Made by a program: the position numbers and the translations under genes | In this document: piece after piece, positions 24,521-37,295 of the stretch | How positions within the stretch are numbered: position 1 is the stretch's first letter | How the letters are laid out: every line of letters starts with the position of its first letter | Assembly (NCBI RefSeq): GCF_024679095.1 | Contig: NC_066520.1 | Location: 15,681,831 to 15,745,830, forward strand | Origin: Eriocheir sinensis | Lineage: Eukaryota > Arthropoda > Malacostraca > Decapoda > Varunidae | Direction: 5' to 3' | DNA: 64,000 bases | The notes under the pieces: generated by a model | Seen by the model: only the letters and a program-made list of their open reading frames with translations | Database searches by the model: none | Told to the model about the DNA's origin: nothing

Positions 24521-24539
24521 AAGAAATGTTAGTGTCATT

Positions 24540-24985
24540 CTCCTTTCATCCTTCACATAACTACACGAATTGTCCAAGGAATATCAAGAAGAGAAGAATA
24601 GAAAAGAAATGTTACTGTTAATCCCTTTCCGTCCCCTCCACAACAGCTACACGTGTTTCCCAAGGACTTATAAAGGAGAAGAAGACATTTTCCTATCCCA
24701 TCCCCCACAGAGCTACACGTATTTTCCAAGGAATATCAAGAAGAGAAGAAAAGAAAAGAACTGTCACTGTTATTCTCTTTCCATCCCCAACACAACTGCA
24801 CATTACTTTTAGGAATTATAAAGGTGAAGAAGACATTTTCCCACCTCATCCCCAACAGAGCTACACGTGTTTTCCAAGGAATTTTCAGGAGAGAGGAAGA
24901 GAAATGAAGTGTCAATGTTATTCTCTCTCCATCTCCAACATTGCTACACGTGTTTTCCGAGGTCTTTTAAAGGAAGGGGAGAGAC
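24540..24985. repeat. higher-order repeat: alternating 83-86 bp and 65-66 bp subunits
   Basis: CTACACGTGTTTTCCAAGG-like words occur at 24561, 24647, 24713, 24796, 24861 and 24944, giving spacings 86, 66, 83, 65, 83. The longer subunit carries TCAAGAAGAGAAGAA and a TGTTATTCTCTTTCC motif; the shorter carries TATAAAGGAGAAGAAGACAT. Confidence 0.9.
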
Positions 24986-25067
24986 TTTTTCCCTCCACTT
25001 CGGACTCGTGTAACTGAATCTGCGAGATGTATTACCCATCCGATGCTCCCTGATAATGAAATCTTGG

Positions 25068-25406
<339 letters not shown>

Positions 25407-25429
25407 CAGACAGACAGACAGACACACAG

Positions 25430-26061
25430 ACTATCATTCCATAATCATTCGCTTTTTTCTGATAATCTACTAATATCTTTCTACCAAATTCCTCATCTAC
25501 TCCCTCTCTATTATCATTAACCAGTTTGTTCACCAATGCCTTGATATCTCTATGCATTCTTAACTAGCTCTCCATCTTCTGACAAATTCATCTGCCACCT
25601 TTTTTTTCTTTTTGGTATGTCCTTCTCATTTTAACTGCCACTTTTATCTCGCCGTCCACCACTTCTTCCTTTCATCCAGCTGTCCTTTCCTCTTCTGCAC
25701 ACTTTATAATTCATCGAACTTCATCTTCACTTCCCCTAACCACCGCCTCTCCAAAATCCCAAGCTTTTCCCTTACTCCTGAATCGTGCTAAATTCTTACT
25801 TTTGCTCTTTTCAGTATTTTATTCACGCTCTTTCAGCAGATCTGTATGTAATCTCCTCCACGCACAAATCTCACTTGCCAATTCCCTCCTCTCATTTTCC
25901 TTCTTCGCATTTCTCTCTAATCCTTATACTTCTGCCGCCAACGCAAAATGGTCGGAATCATTGAGCGCTCGTCTCGCTATCTCGGCATTCAACCTTCTCC
26001 CCATGATATTATCCAAAGCAACGTAATCTATCAAGCTCCTCTCAATTAACTCTTGCACAAA
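25430..26061 (-). pseudogene. decayed non-LTR retrotransposon endonuclease fragment
   Basis: On the minus strand from 26061 an open frame of 45 codons reads through LIERSLIDYVALD and ends with LNDSDHFALAAEV before a stop at 25924-25926. The combination of (E)RSLIDY and SDHF is the C-terminal signature of the APE-type endonuclease of RTE/CR1-like elements. Further along (25920-25430), an Arg/Lys/Glu-rich linker with stops and frame changes is what would be expected between endonuclease and reverse transcriptase, followed by a short frame with VNKLVNDNREG. No RT motifs survive. It lies antisense to the host gene. Confidence 0.7.
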
Positions 26062-26311
26062 GGTATCTGTGCATTGTCTTGTGTTGGAGAGCATTTTCCA
26101 AGAACATTCCTTTCAGAACACATGTTGATGAGGTATTTTTCGTTTCGTATTCATATCGTGGTTTAAACAGACAACAGGATTCTTTTCCAAACGACTTAGT
26201 ATTGCGATTATGCATCTCACGTACAAAAGCAATAAAATAGTAGTGCATGGATAAATGATAGTAGGTAATAATAATAATAGATGACAACTAGAGTGATGGT
26301 AGCGGTAATAG

Positions 26312-26324
26312 TAGTAGCAGCAGC

Positions 26325-26408
<84 letters not shown>
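26312..26408. repeat. (AGT)n microsatellite
   Basis: Perfect AGT triplets after a short AGC stretch. A further (AGT)n plus GT-rich block lies at 26838-26930. Confidence 0.96.
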
Positions 26409-26409
<1 letters not shown>

Positions 26410-26838
26410 CAGGAACGAGTCTAGAAACCTTAATAGGAATAGGAAATACATCTCATCCAAACCTGTGATTAAAATTTCGCTCGACTGCACCAGCATCACC
26501 CCTTCAACCATCACCACAGCCGTAAACCCCCAACCACCACCACCACTACCACCACTCCCAACCACCGCTTCCACTATCATCTGGCAACTTGATCTGCACA
26601 TTCGGAAGCCAACGTATAAACCTAATGAAGTAACCGGACCGGGGCAGGGAGGGGAAAGAGATTGACGAAACCGACCCTGATTAAGAAAGAGCAGAGAAGG
26701 AAAGCCGTCATTTGTGTTGAGTTGATTATAGGAGTAATGGAGGAGAGGGTAGAAATGTTAGTTATAAGAATCATCGGCAGCAGCAGGGATCAATGTGTTT
26801 ACAGTGTCGGTGTTAGTGGTTGAGGTAGTATAGTTATT

Positions 26839-26883
<45 letters not shown>

Positions 26884-27090
26884 TGTGTGCGTGTGCGTGT
26901 GCGTGTGCGTGTATGTGTGCGTGTGTGTGTGTGCTTGAGTAAATAGCCTTATCTGAGCCCTTAAAGGATCGCGTAGTCTTCCAATTACTCACGCCGGAGG
27001 GTTGGATTCCCTTGTATTGATTGCGGAAGTCTTTATGCGACATCAATACTAAAAAAGCCAAAAAGAATGACGTGTAGTAAGAGTTTCATT

Positions 27091-27095
<5 letters not shown>

Positions 27096-27170
<75 letters not shown>
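27096..27170. repeat. (TTA)n microsatellite
   Basis: Perfect TTA triplets, followed by TCTCTCTC-rich sequence to 27265. Confidence 0.97.
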
Positions 27171-27175
<5 letters not shown>

Positions 27176-27522
27176 TCTCTCTCTCTAGCTCAATCTATCT
27201 CTCCCTTTCCCTTTTCCTTTCCCTCTTCCTCTCTCTCTCCCTCTCCCTCTCTCTCCCCATCTCTCAGGAAGACCCGCTGGCTACTTCCTGGTTTTCTCTA
27301 TTGTTAAAACTAATTAAGAAAAACACTCCTGCCTTTATGTGCAATCACGTTAACCTTTTAGGCGGAGCTGTTCACAATTACATTTTTCCTCGCGCTGTGA
27401 AGGTTTACTGGCTCCAATTTCCATCCCATTGTGACACGGCGCGCACTATTAAAAATATAAATATCGGAAAGAGGCTTATATTGGTTCCACGACTTTAATA
27501 ATTAACTGATATTCGGTGCACC

Positions 27523-27558
27523 TAGTAGTAGTAGTAGTAGTAGTAGTTAATGGTAGTC

Positions 27559-27592
<34 letters not shown>

Positions 27593-27630
27593 ACAGCAGC
27601 GAAAATTATAAAAAACGAAATAATAACAGC

Positions 27631-27683
<53 letters not shown>
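27523..27683. repeat. (AGT)n and (AAT)n microsatellites
   Basis: AGT triplets at 27523-27592 with a short interruption, then AAT triplets at about 27631-27683. Confidence 0.95.
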
Positions 27684-27684
<1 letters not shown>

Positions 27685-27974
27685 GACAACGACAATAAAA
27701 ATACCCATAAAACTCTAAACATACGGAACATTTTAAACACACGTTACCGTACAATCAACATCCCACCGAAAATTAAAGTATACGAATAAAGTAATTTCAC
27801 AGCGCTGCCACTTCTGCCTTTCGTGCTTCCGGAAAAAAAAAAAAGTTAATATGTTTCAGGCCGTTTATTAGAGGCGGAGGTCAGGGGCGGCGGCATATGT
27901 CAGGGGTGAGGGCACAGAACCAGCCCCTCCAGCCGCTCGTGTTAAATAAAGCAGAGGATTCATGGACCGGCTGC

Positions 27975-28250
27975 TGTCTCTCTTGTTCTCTATCTATCTA
28001 CCTATCTATTTCTGTTTACTTATCTATCTATCTGTTTCTCTTTGCATGTTGGTCTCTCTGCCTGTCTATCTGTCTATCTATCTATGTTTCTATATATTTA
28101 TCTATCTGTTTCTCTGTGCCTGTTGATTTCTTTGCCTGTCTACCTGTATGGGTTTTTGTCTTTCCATGTCTGTCTAAATTTGCCTTGTCGTCTGTTTTGA
28201 TTTGTTTGTCTGTCTATCTGTCTTTCTGTCTGTGTCTGTCTCTTATTGTA
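27975..28250. repeat. (CTAT)/(CTGT)-type degenerate tetranucleotide array
   Basis: Interrupted TATCTATCTA and TGTCTGTCT words over about 270 bp. A short (CTAT)n recurs at 28690-28710. Confidence 0.85.
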
Positions 28251-28411
28251 CGCCAACAGATTGTCCATCTTCTTGTTGTTGGTGTTGTTGTTGCACTCTT
28301 CAAGTTGTTTTCCTGGCTTACCCATGCATTGTAAACATGACATTGTATAATAACATTTGTTAGCCCTGATGAGCCCTACAACATGGCATTATAAACAAAG
28401 TCAGACTTTTT

Positions 28412-28540
28412 TTATTGCGCCTTGGTCTGTGGCGCCGGTAGGGCTTCATAGTAGGGCTTGATGGTCGGCCCCAGCCCGTTATGGCGCAAGCAAGTGTTTA
28501 TAGTGGCGCCATCTTTACTTTTCAGCATTCTCCATTTTAG
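28412..28540 (-). mobile_element. tRNA-derived SINE family A, 3' half
   Basis: The reverse complement contains AAGATGGCGCCACTATAAA, CACTTGCTTGCGCCATAACG, GGGCTGGGGCCGA and CCCTACCGGCGCC. These match the 3' half of the full SINE at 52295-52617 in the same order. The tRNA head is absent. Confidence 0.85.
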
Positions 28541-28898
28541 ACCCCTAGTTGCATAATATAAATTGTTGGGGGTGCGTTGGAGGGTCATGCGACGCCGATC
28601 TATCACAGTTTTTTGTGCTATTAACACTTGTGTATGTCTTGTTTTCGTCTATCCGTCTGTGTCTCTCTCTCTATCTATTTATCAACATGTATCTATCTAT
28701 CTATCTATCACTTAATTAAATGTCTTCTCATATTCGCAGCAACTAAGTTGATATTCAATTACAAGAAAATGCTGAAATTGCTTTAGGTTCAGATGAAAAA
28801 AAAATATTAGGAAAATTCATGCATATAGATTTTATGTACGAAGTTATTAATTAGGGCGCCAGTTTTACCGTGTGTTTTGAGAAAGAGAGGGGGAGAAG

Positions 28899-28903
<5 letters not shown>

Positions 28904-28960
<57 letters not shown>
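28904..28960. repeat. (GA)n microsatellite
   Basis: Perfect GA run. Confidence 0.96.
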
Positions 28961-28963
<3 letters not shown>

Positions 28964-29344
28964 CTACACGTGTTCCCCCTTTTCCAATTATCACACGCTC
29001 CGCATCCGTTCCACTGGTTCCTAATCCAATCGTTCTTTTTTTTCCTTTCGCCTCCATTGGATTGTCACTTTCCTTAACGACTTGTCACCTTTTTTGTCTC
29101 CCTCCCGTATCTGTTAATCTCCTTGTCATTTCCTTTCTCAACATTAAATTTCATGTGAAGTCCCGCTTTTCATTCTTATCTCATTCCTTCACTAAATAAC
29201 TCGTGTTTCTTTAGGAGTCTTTCTGTTCGCATAAGGCTTGGTTAGTGTCAGTGTGCTTGGATGTTTATGTATGTATGTATGTATGAATGTATGTATTTGT
29301 GTGTATGCAACGTTTCATCTCTCCATTGTTATTTGTCTGCTAAT

Positions 29345-29349
<5 letters not shown>

Positions 29350-29397
<48 letters not shown>
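29350..29397. repeat. (TC)n microsatellite
   Basis: Perfect TC run. Confidence 0.96.
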
Positions 29398-29399
<2 letters not shown>

Positions 29400-31013
29400 C
29401 CTGGTCTGTAAATGAATTCCAGTTTGGCAATTCCGTAGAGTTTCACGAATTCCACGCACGCCGCCACCAGCCGACCCCTGGCATCAGGACATTTCCCGAC
29501 AGATATGCAATCTAATCACCCCCAAAAAAACAAGCAATACCCAATACACATAGAAAAAAACCGTAATACGAACTGTAGGATTAAGAGTATCGAAACATTT
29601 TTTTATATATGTTCATTCCTCGAGCCGTCAAATTATTAGAAACATGAATCCATATATAAAGTGAATGAGTCGGTACCGTATACTCAACCACACTATCCTT
29701 CTTCTTACCTTGCTGTACGCTGAACCATGAATACGTTCTCGAACATGACTGATTTGAATGTTTATCCAACCAAACAAACCTGGCAAGCTCACTGCACTCT
29801 GGATGTGGATGTGTGGGTGTGGATGTGGGTGGGTGTGGGTGTGGGTGTTTGTGCATTGAAGAAACATTACTACACACAAAACTACAATGCGCTGGGTGAA
29901 ACCTGAGAATGCTGTGACGAAATATGGTAGCGGAGAGTGGGGGAGGCGGGGGCACGATGGGAGAAGGGGAGAGATGGGTGGAAAGGGGAACAGAAGGGAG
30001 GGGAAGAGAGGGAAACCGTCACCATGGAAACTCTCACCAATGGGAAACCTCAGGGAGCCAAGGGACGAGGATGGAGAAAAGAGAAAGGAAAGGACGAGGA
30101 GAAAGGAGGTGGAGAATGGATAAGGAAATAACGAATGACCTGAAAAAAGGGAGCAAAGAGAACAAACTAGCATAGAGAAGAAAACTTATGACTCTGGCAA
30201 CGACAATTAATTCGTGTTTATTATGTTTCTACAAGTGAATATTTAATCCTTTTCTTGTACTGTTTTTTATATACCCCGTGTATTAACGACAAAGAGAGAT
30301 ACTAATCGAAGTAGTAGTAATACCTTCTTTCTTAACCTCCTAAAAGGCCAAATGACATTATAGAGTTTTCTAGAAATTCATTGTCTCTATAGTAATAATT
30401 TCAGTCTTTGATCGCGAGTTTTGGAGCCAAGAAAAGAAGCAATTAGAATGTAGAGATTTTCTTCTGAGACTTTAAACATAAATGACTAGATTACCTAAAA
30501 CCAGTTGTATATAATCACACCATTAGAAAACGATATACACTTTCATTGATACAGTTTCTTTTTTATACATCCATGTTAATTCTCAGACGTCACTTGCTAG
30601 TACAGACTGTGACGTGAAACATACATTTACAAACCCTAACCTGCTCTATGTTCGTACGACCTTTCACAAAATCTTAAAATAAACCAGACATTTCCTTATA
30701 ATTACTTCAAGCCTCATTTTTCGCATCAATTAATCGTCCAGAGAGAATGCCGTGAACGATATAACTTAACGATGCCATAACCTGCCTTTCGGTTCACGAC
30801 ATAATTTCTTGGTCGTAGATATAATTCTCGTGTCTCTGAAATGAGTGACGCGTCTTCCCTGCACTGACACTCATGATTGACAGCAAATTTCGAAGCTTCA
30901 GTGACGAGGCTTTTTCCTTCTCAAACATGTCGAAAGGGAACTCTCCACTAATGGTAGCCTCTCTCTCTTTCTATTTTCTCTTTCCATTATCTCCCTCCTC
31001 TCCCTCTCCCTCT
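29398..31013. other. low-repeat stretch, no gene seen
   Basis: Apart from a GGGTGTGGGTG patch (29805-29850) and a purine-rich patch (29930-30130), this is among the least repetitive parts of the window. 30180-30870 in particular is AT-rich unique sequence. No splice-flanked open frame was recognised. It would be a good place to look for conserved non-coding elements by alignment. Confidence 0.4.
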
Positions 31014-31014
31014 G

Positions 31015-31063
<49 letters not shown>
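31014..31063. repeat. (TC)n microsatellite
   Basis: Perfect TC run, preceded by CTCTCCCTCTCCCTC. A short (ACC)n follows at 31209-31232. Confidence 0.96.
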
Positions 31064-31065
<2 letters not shown>

Positions 31066-31499
31066 GAAAATGAATGTGTGGGAGGCTTTAACTTTTAAGC
31101 ACGGATGATTGCATGAAGCATTTGGCTATAATCCCTTTACATGAAAGCAGACAAAATGACGCAGTGAAAGTATCGTTATAAAAGTATAAAATTGTTTACC
31201 ACATTTTACCACCACCACCACCACCACCACCATCACACCACCAAAATTATATGAGGAATAGCAACCCATCCCTCCATCTATATAAATCCCATCCGTTTAT
31301 TTTCTTTCCGAGTACAAAAGGAAATTGCAGAGAAGGTCCCCAACTCGTAACAGAGAAAAAGCAAAGTCACACACAGGGAACCGAATCTAGCGGTGGCCAA
31401 AATTAGGTCACACGTCCAGCGGCACACCAAAGGCCTCGTTCCGCAGGGCCTCCCATACCTGTCCGGCCTTTATTGGACCCAGAACAGGTAGGGAGTCCA

Positions 31500-33330
31500 T
31501 TTCAAACCCTCGGTGACGCTATTTTTTGGGGAGGGGTTGAAAGGAGAAGAGGAAGAGATGAGATTTCGTTTTTTCATGGAAGGGAAGGGAAAAAAGAAGG
31601 AAAAGGCTCGATTTCTTTTTCATGGAGGGGAGGGAAGAAAGAATGAAAAGGTGAAATCTCGTTTTTTTTCATATAGGGGAGGAAAGAAAGGGAGAAAAGA
31701 TGTGGGTGTTTTCGGTTGGGGCGGAAAAAGGAGGAAAACGATATTATTTTTTCGGCCGTTAAGTGAAAATGGAAAAAATAAAGTAAGATTTTTTTTTGTG
31801 GGAAGAAAATTGAATAGGAGGAGAAGAGAGGAGGAAAAGTATATTATTTTTTGGTGGTCTAGTGAAAACGGAAAAAAATAAGGTGAGATTCTTTGTATTA
31901 TCGGAATAAGGGAAAAGGAGACGGCAGGACTTTTTTTCATACAGAAAAAGGAATGTTGTTTTTTTGTAGAGGAAATGGAAAAAAGAAGTAATATTGTCCT
32001 TTTCCATGAGTGAAGTAGAGACGACATGATGAGATTACCTATTTAAGGGAAGTGAAAAGGAGGATGAATATTAGGTTAGTTTTCTTTATGGTATAGAATG
32101 AACTGAAAGGGAAAGTGTAACAGTCTTTTGAAGGGGGTGGAAAATAAGAGGAAGAGAAATTTCTAGTCTTGAGTCTCTGTCCTGTGCCTTCCTATGTGCG
32201 TCAAGGAATCAGAAAACAATGAACCAGATCTAAATTTATAACTGTAGTCTCAGCAGTAAGATTTCAAGTTACTTCACCATTTAAATATTGTTTGTTATAT
32301 GAATCCGCTTTACGTTCTCATAATCTAATAGAGAAAAAACACTTGCCAGTTATATATTGTTCACTAATATTTCAAATCCTTTTCCTTTCCATATTATGAT
32401 CTCAGAATAAAACAAGCAATGAGTAATTTACAAGACAAACAAGCTCACGCAACTCACGGACCAGAACAACACTTGGACCACACCGTCCTTAAGGGCTGTT
32501 GAGTTTGGGGTTCCCTGGATGGTGGTGCTTGAGGGAGGGAAAGAGAGGAGAGGAGAGTTGGGAGAGAACGATTAAAGAGGAGAGGAAAAAAAAGAATTAA
32601 AGGAAAGAGGAAATAAAAGGGAGAAAGGAAAGGATTAGAACGGGAAAACGAGAGGACAGGGAAAAGAAAGGAAGGAAACAATAAGAAAGGAAGGGGGAGT
32701 TAAAGAAGGAAAGAAAATGGAGAGGTAGGAAAAAGGAGAGAAAAGAGAAACACAAAAGAGTAATTAAAGAAAGAATGGCAGAAGAGAAAAAAAATAAGAA
32801 AGAACAAGAAATGAAAATTAAAACACAAGGGAAAGAAAAAAGGAGGGAAAGGGGAAAGAAAAGGGGAGGGAAAGAGGAAAGAAAAGGGAGAAAGGAAAGA
32901 GGGTGTAAAGAGGAAAAAGGAAAGAAGAGGAAGCGAAGAAAGGAAGAAAGAAACAGAAGATAAATCAAACTGGGAACTAATAATGAGAGGAAGGAAAGAA
33001 AAAAGGGAGAAGAAGGATTTATACAAGAAGAAAGGAGAGGTAGAAAAAATGGAAGGAAAAAAATAAGACAGGAGAGAGAAATTAAAGAGGGAAATGGACA
33101 GTAGAGGGAGGAAGGCGGGAGAAGAAAAAAGGAGTGAGAAGATGAACACTAAGTAATAGGGGAAGGTAGGGGGGCACAGCTTTAGAGAACAGAATGGGCG
33201 TACTAAGTGTGGGGGGAAGGTGGGGAGGGAGGAAGCCTTCAGAAAGAGTCCGGATGATGGTAATGGAGACGGTGGACAAAGAAGGAAAACGAGTATTATG
33301 GAGGATGAGAAGGCTGTCTGTGAATTACTA
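31500..33330. repeat. purine-rich degenerate repeats
   Basis: 31500-32030 holds GGGAAGGGAAAAAAGAAGG-like words with recurring GGAAAA.GATATTATTTTTTGG blocks. 32520-33110 is almost pure purine (GGGAAAGGAAAAGGGAGG). The segment 32150-32450 between them is unique AT-rich sequence. Confidence 0.7.
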
Positions 33331-33489
33331 AACGTGAGAGTACTTCAGCTTACGTAAGGATTGAATACACGCCATCAAAAGGGATATTATAGGAGGTTAG
33401 GTTAGGTTAGGTTTACTTAGTGGGATGTGGTTAGTTTATTGGATACCAGGCTTCAAACACGATAGTAGAATTACACTCCTATTACCTAA

Positions 33490-33505
33490 CAGTAGTAGTG
33501 GTAGC

Positions 33506-33539
<34 letters not shown>

Positions 33540-33551
33540 ATAGTAGTAGTA
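33490..33551. repeat. (AGT)n microsatellite
   Basis: AGT triplets with GGT and AAT interruptions. Confidence 0.95.
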
Positions 33552-33929
33552 GGTGTTGCTGTTTTAGTAAGACAAAGTGGTAAAAGTCAACCGCTGGTGG
33601 TACTTAGGTTATCAACTCCGCTTTTCCCGCAACTGCTTAAGTAGTTCCTGAGGGCGAAGTGGATGGATATGGGACAGAGTTAAAGGGATGGAGGTGGAGA
33701 CGGACAGGTGAGAGAGACGATGTGTGCGTAGGAAGAGTGGCACAGCCTAGGGAGAAGATTAAATGTCACGAGCTGAATAGAGTCTTAGGCACTTAGGGGA
33801 TAACGGGAAATGTGGTTTATATAATCCCACCATTGAATCGTGTCCGTTATGAAATTACTTTTGTGTTCTTAAATGAGGTTAGTCACTCGTCTTTTTTACC
33901 TTTCTTTCGCCACAATGCACTACCCTAAC

Positions 33930-34205
33930 CTTCCTTCCCTTCCGCATTTTTCCCTTCCCTTCCCTACCCTTCCCTTCCTTTTCGTTCCTTTTCCTTCCCT
34001 TTCCTTTCCTTTCCTTTTCCTTCCCTTCCCTTCCCTTCCCTTTCTTTCCTTTTCTTTCCCTTCCCTTCCCTTTCATTCTTTTTCCTTCCCTTCCCTTCCC
34101 TTCCCTTCCGATCCCTTCCATTCCATTCCTTTTCTTTTCCTTCCCTTCCCTTCCCTTCCCCTTCCTTCCCTTCCCCTTCCCTTCCCTTCCCCTTCCTTCC
34201 CTTCA
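33930..34205. repeat. (TTCCC)n pentanucleotide array
   Basis: TTCCC, TTTCC and TTCCCC units, slightly irregular. The complementary array (GGGAA)n lies at 35668-35825. Confidence 0.95.
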
Positions 34206-34489
34206 CCTTATCATATTCTAATTGTACTTTATAAATGTTCATTCTTCTTGTTTAATCTATTCATCTTTCATTTGTTTCATGACGCTTTCTTTTTTTTATT
34301 TAGCTTTTAATGTTTTTTTTTTCAAGCACCTTTATATAAATTGCACTAGAAATGGACTTCATATTTCTCAGCGTTTATACTCTCCACGACTCCTCTTTAT
34401 ATTTCCTTCTAATTATTCACGACTTCTTTCCTTCGCATCTTGTATCATACGCTCCTCATTAACTTCATGCCTTCATTTCTCTTTTCTTT

Positions 34490-35090
34490 TCCTCTCTCTT
34501 TTAATTTCCTTCCTTCCACCCTCCCCTTTCCTACCCTTCCTGCCATCCTACGTCACAGCATTCTCGTCCTCCACCTCCTCTTTTCCCTCTCGATTTCCTT
34601 CCTTATATTCTTCCTCCCTTTCCTTCCTCCGTCCGTCACAGCATCCTTTTCCTCCACCTCATCCTCTTTCTCTCGATTTTCTTCCTTATATTCTTCCTTC
34701 CTTTCCTTCCTCCGTCTGTCACAGCATCATTCTCTTCCTCCTCCCTCCTCCTCTCTCAATTTCTTTCCTTCCACTCTTCCCTTTGTACCCTTCCTTTCTT
34801 TTTTCTCTCTACGTCCCAGCATTTTCCTACTCCTCCAGTCCTACCTCAATTTCCTTCCCTCCCACTCTCCCTCCTTCCTCCATCCTCATCCTCCTTCCCT
34901 CCCTCTCATCTCCCCTTCCGTCTCTTCTTTTTCTCTCTACGTCCCACCATCTTCCTACTCCTCCAGTCCCATCTCAGTTTCCTTCCTTCCCACTCTCCCT
35001 CCTTCCTCCACTCCAATCCTCCTTCCCTCCCTCTCATCTCTCCTTCCGTCTCTTCCCGTAACACATCCTTTCCATCTCGTCTCTTTCCGC
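34490..35090. repeat. C/T-rich tandem repeat, 82-130 bp unit
   Basis: GTCACAGCAT or GTCCCAGCAT recurs at 34552, 34634, 34718, 34812 and 34941, with CTCAATTTCCTTCCTTCC between. The last two units are the longest. Confidence 0.85.
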
Positions 35091-35667
35091 CTCTCAGTGT
35101 CGCGTCACCAAAAGGAGCTTACCTTCCAAGAGCGTCTTCCTCGTCTCTTGCTGCCTCCACGCTGAATGACGACCGCCAGCAAATAAAAATTCAACCTTTT
35201 TACCTATACTTAATAACCTTGAGGAGAGAGTTCATACACTATTCATCAATGGAAAACGTAGACCTAAGATTCGCTATCACACTGATACTTTATTTCTGTA
35301 ATATTTCAAGATCAGAGCTTCGTTTCGCTCCAAGTTTTTTGACCCACATACGCACAAACCCACATATACACAAGTTACGCAAAAGAGAAAACGGGAAAGC
35401 AGATTCGAAGGGTATATACTCAAGATATATTTTCCATTCCTATCAATAAGACTCGCAGGGAAAAGTCGACACGAACGAGCCAGGATTGCAACGCTGCCAT
35501 TTAAGGTGAATGTGAGAGGCTTCCGGCAGCACTGGAGACGCGGAGTGAATGGAAGGAAGAGGACAGACAAGGGGAGGGAAGGAGGAGGGGGACGAGGGTG
35601 GAAGGAACTGATGAAAATATGTATAAAAGGAATAGAAGAGATGAAAGAAGTGATATGACACGAATGG

Positions 35668-35825
35668 CAAGGGGAAGGGAAGGGAAGGGAAGGAGGAAAG
35701 GAAAGGAGGTAAGGAAAGGAAAGGGAAGGGAAGGGAAAGGGAAAGGGAAAGGGAAAAGGAAAGGAAAGGAAAGGGAAGGGAAGGGAAGGGAAGGGATGGT
35801 AAGGGAAGGGAAGGGAAGGGGACAG
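35668..35825. repeat. (GGGAA)n pentanucleotide array
   Basis: AAGGG and AAAGGG units. It is the reverse complement in composition of the array at 33930-34205. Confidence 0.95.
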
Positions 35826-36544
35826 AAAGGAGAGGAATGAGAATGAAAAAGAAGAGAAGGGAAGGGAAAAAAGGGGATGGAAAGGAAGGAAGGAAGGAAG
35901 AGAAGGAAGAGAAAATAATACGAACTAAAAAGGAGAAGAAAAGGAAAAGAAAGGAGATGAAAGATAAGCAAAGTAATCAAAACAAGGAAAAGGAAGGAAA
36001 AGGAAGGGATACAAAGGTAGATTTTTCCCCTCTTTTCCAAGGGTTTCTCGAATCACTAACCCAATATGATCCTTTGAAAATATAACGAGACTTACTGCTA
36101 CGTCTTCTCTATTTCGAAAGTCATATATGTACCAGTGTAAGAAATGGGAATAGGAAAATGCTGGGACGTAGAGAGAAAAAAAAGGAAGGAAGGGTACAAG
36201 TGAAAGAGTGGAAGGAAATAAATTGAGAGAGGTGTAGGGAGGCTGTATTCTCAGGCTTTTCAGATTTTATACGCAATTTTGAGATTCAGAATTATTACAT
36301 AACATCAACAATAGCAACAACGACAACAGTCCTAATTACTTTTACTACTTCTATACTCTGCTTATTCCTACTACCACTACTACTACTATTATGACTACTA
36401 TAACAACTGCGACTACAACAACAACACCTACTTTACATTTGTTTTTTCCTCTCCTCGTTTCTTCTTCCTCTCTTTAACTTCCCTTTTGGTTCCTTTTCAT
36501 CTTTTCCCTTTCTTTTCTTTTCTATATGTTAATTGTCATAACTA

Positions 36545-36571
36545 CTATAACTACTACTACTACTACTACCA

Positions 36572-36608
<37 letters not shown>
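36545..36608. repeat. (ACT)n microsatellite just upstream of exon 2
   Basis: ACT/ACC triplets end about 30 bp before the exon 2 acceptor. Confidence 0.95.
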
Positions 36609-36637
36609 AACTAATGTCCTTTTTTTCTCTCCTGCAG

Positions 36638-36703
36638 GGGTCGGGGCGCTGGGCCTCGCTGTGAACGGAAGGAATAAGATGAACCACGACCTTCCGTTAA
36701 CAG
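36638..36703 (+). CDS. PDE10/PDE11-like phosphodiesterase, second coding exon (66 bp)
   Basis: The acceptor is TTTTTTTCTCTCCTGCAG ending at 36637 and the donor is ACAG|GTAAGG at 36704. The exon is 66 bp with phase 1 at both ends. The split first codon joins the G of exon 1 to give Gly, then VGALGLAVNGRNKMNHDLPLT (residues 34-54), then a split codon completed by exon 3 as Ala. The peptide is short and not a recognisable domain. Support comes from both splice sites, phase agreement on both sides and GC content above the flanking repeats. Because it is symmetric in phase it could be skipped without a frameshift. An internal ATG (36679-36681) could start a shorter isoform if an alternative 5' exon were used. 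Confidence 0.72.
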
Positions 36704-36710
36704 GTAAGGC

Positions 36711-36912
<202 letters not shown>

Positions 36913-37072
36913 CCTTAATGGCACCTTCGTGACGGGGACATGTGACGTGTTGGGGCCCATCTGCTGCTACAAGAACTGCTAATGCAACTAACATTACTGA
37001 AACAACTACTACCGCTACTATCACATATATTGCTACTATTGCCAGACCCCTACTGATACTACTACTACCAAT

Positions 37073-37101
37073 AATAATAATAATAATAATAATAATAAGA
37101 A

Positions 37102-37132
<31 letters not shown>

Positions 37133-37230
37133 AAGAAGAAGAAGAAGAAGAAGAGCAAGAAGAACAAGAACAAGAACAAGAACAAGAACAAGGACAAGGA
37201 TAAGAACAAGAACAAGAATACTAATACAAC

Positions 37231-37294
<64 letters not shown>
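37073..37294. repeat. (AAT)n, (AAG)n, (AAGAAC)n and (AAT)n cluster
   Basis: AAT at 37073-37098, AAG at 37103-37155, AAGAAC/AAGGAC units to 37215, then AAT at 37228-37294. Confidence 0.95.

Positions 37295-37295
<1 letters not shown>

Noticed and set aside
33397..33411. Three TTAGG units (arthropod telomere motif)
   Set aside because: Only 15 bp; too short to claim an interstitial telomere.
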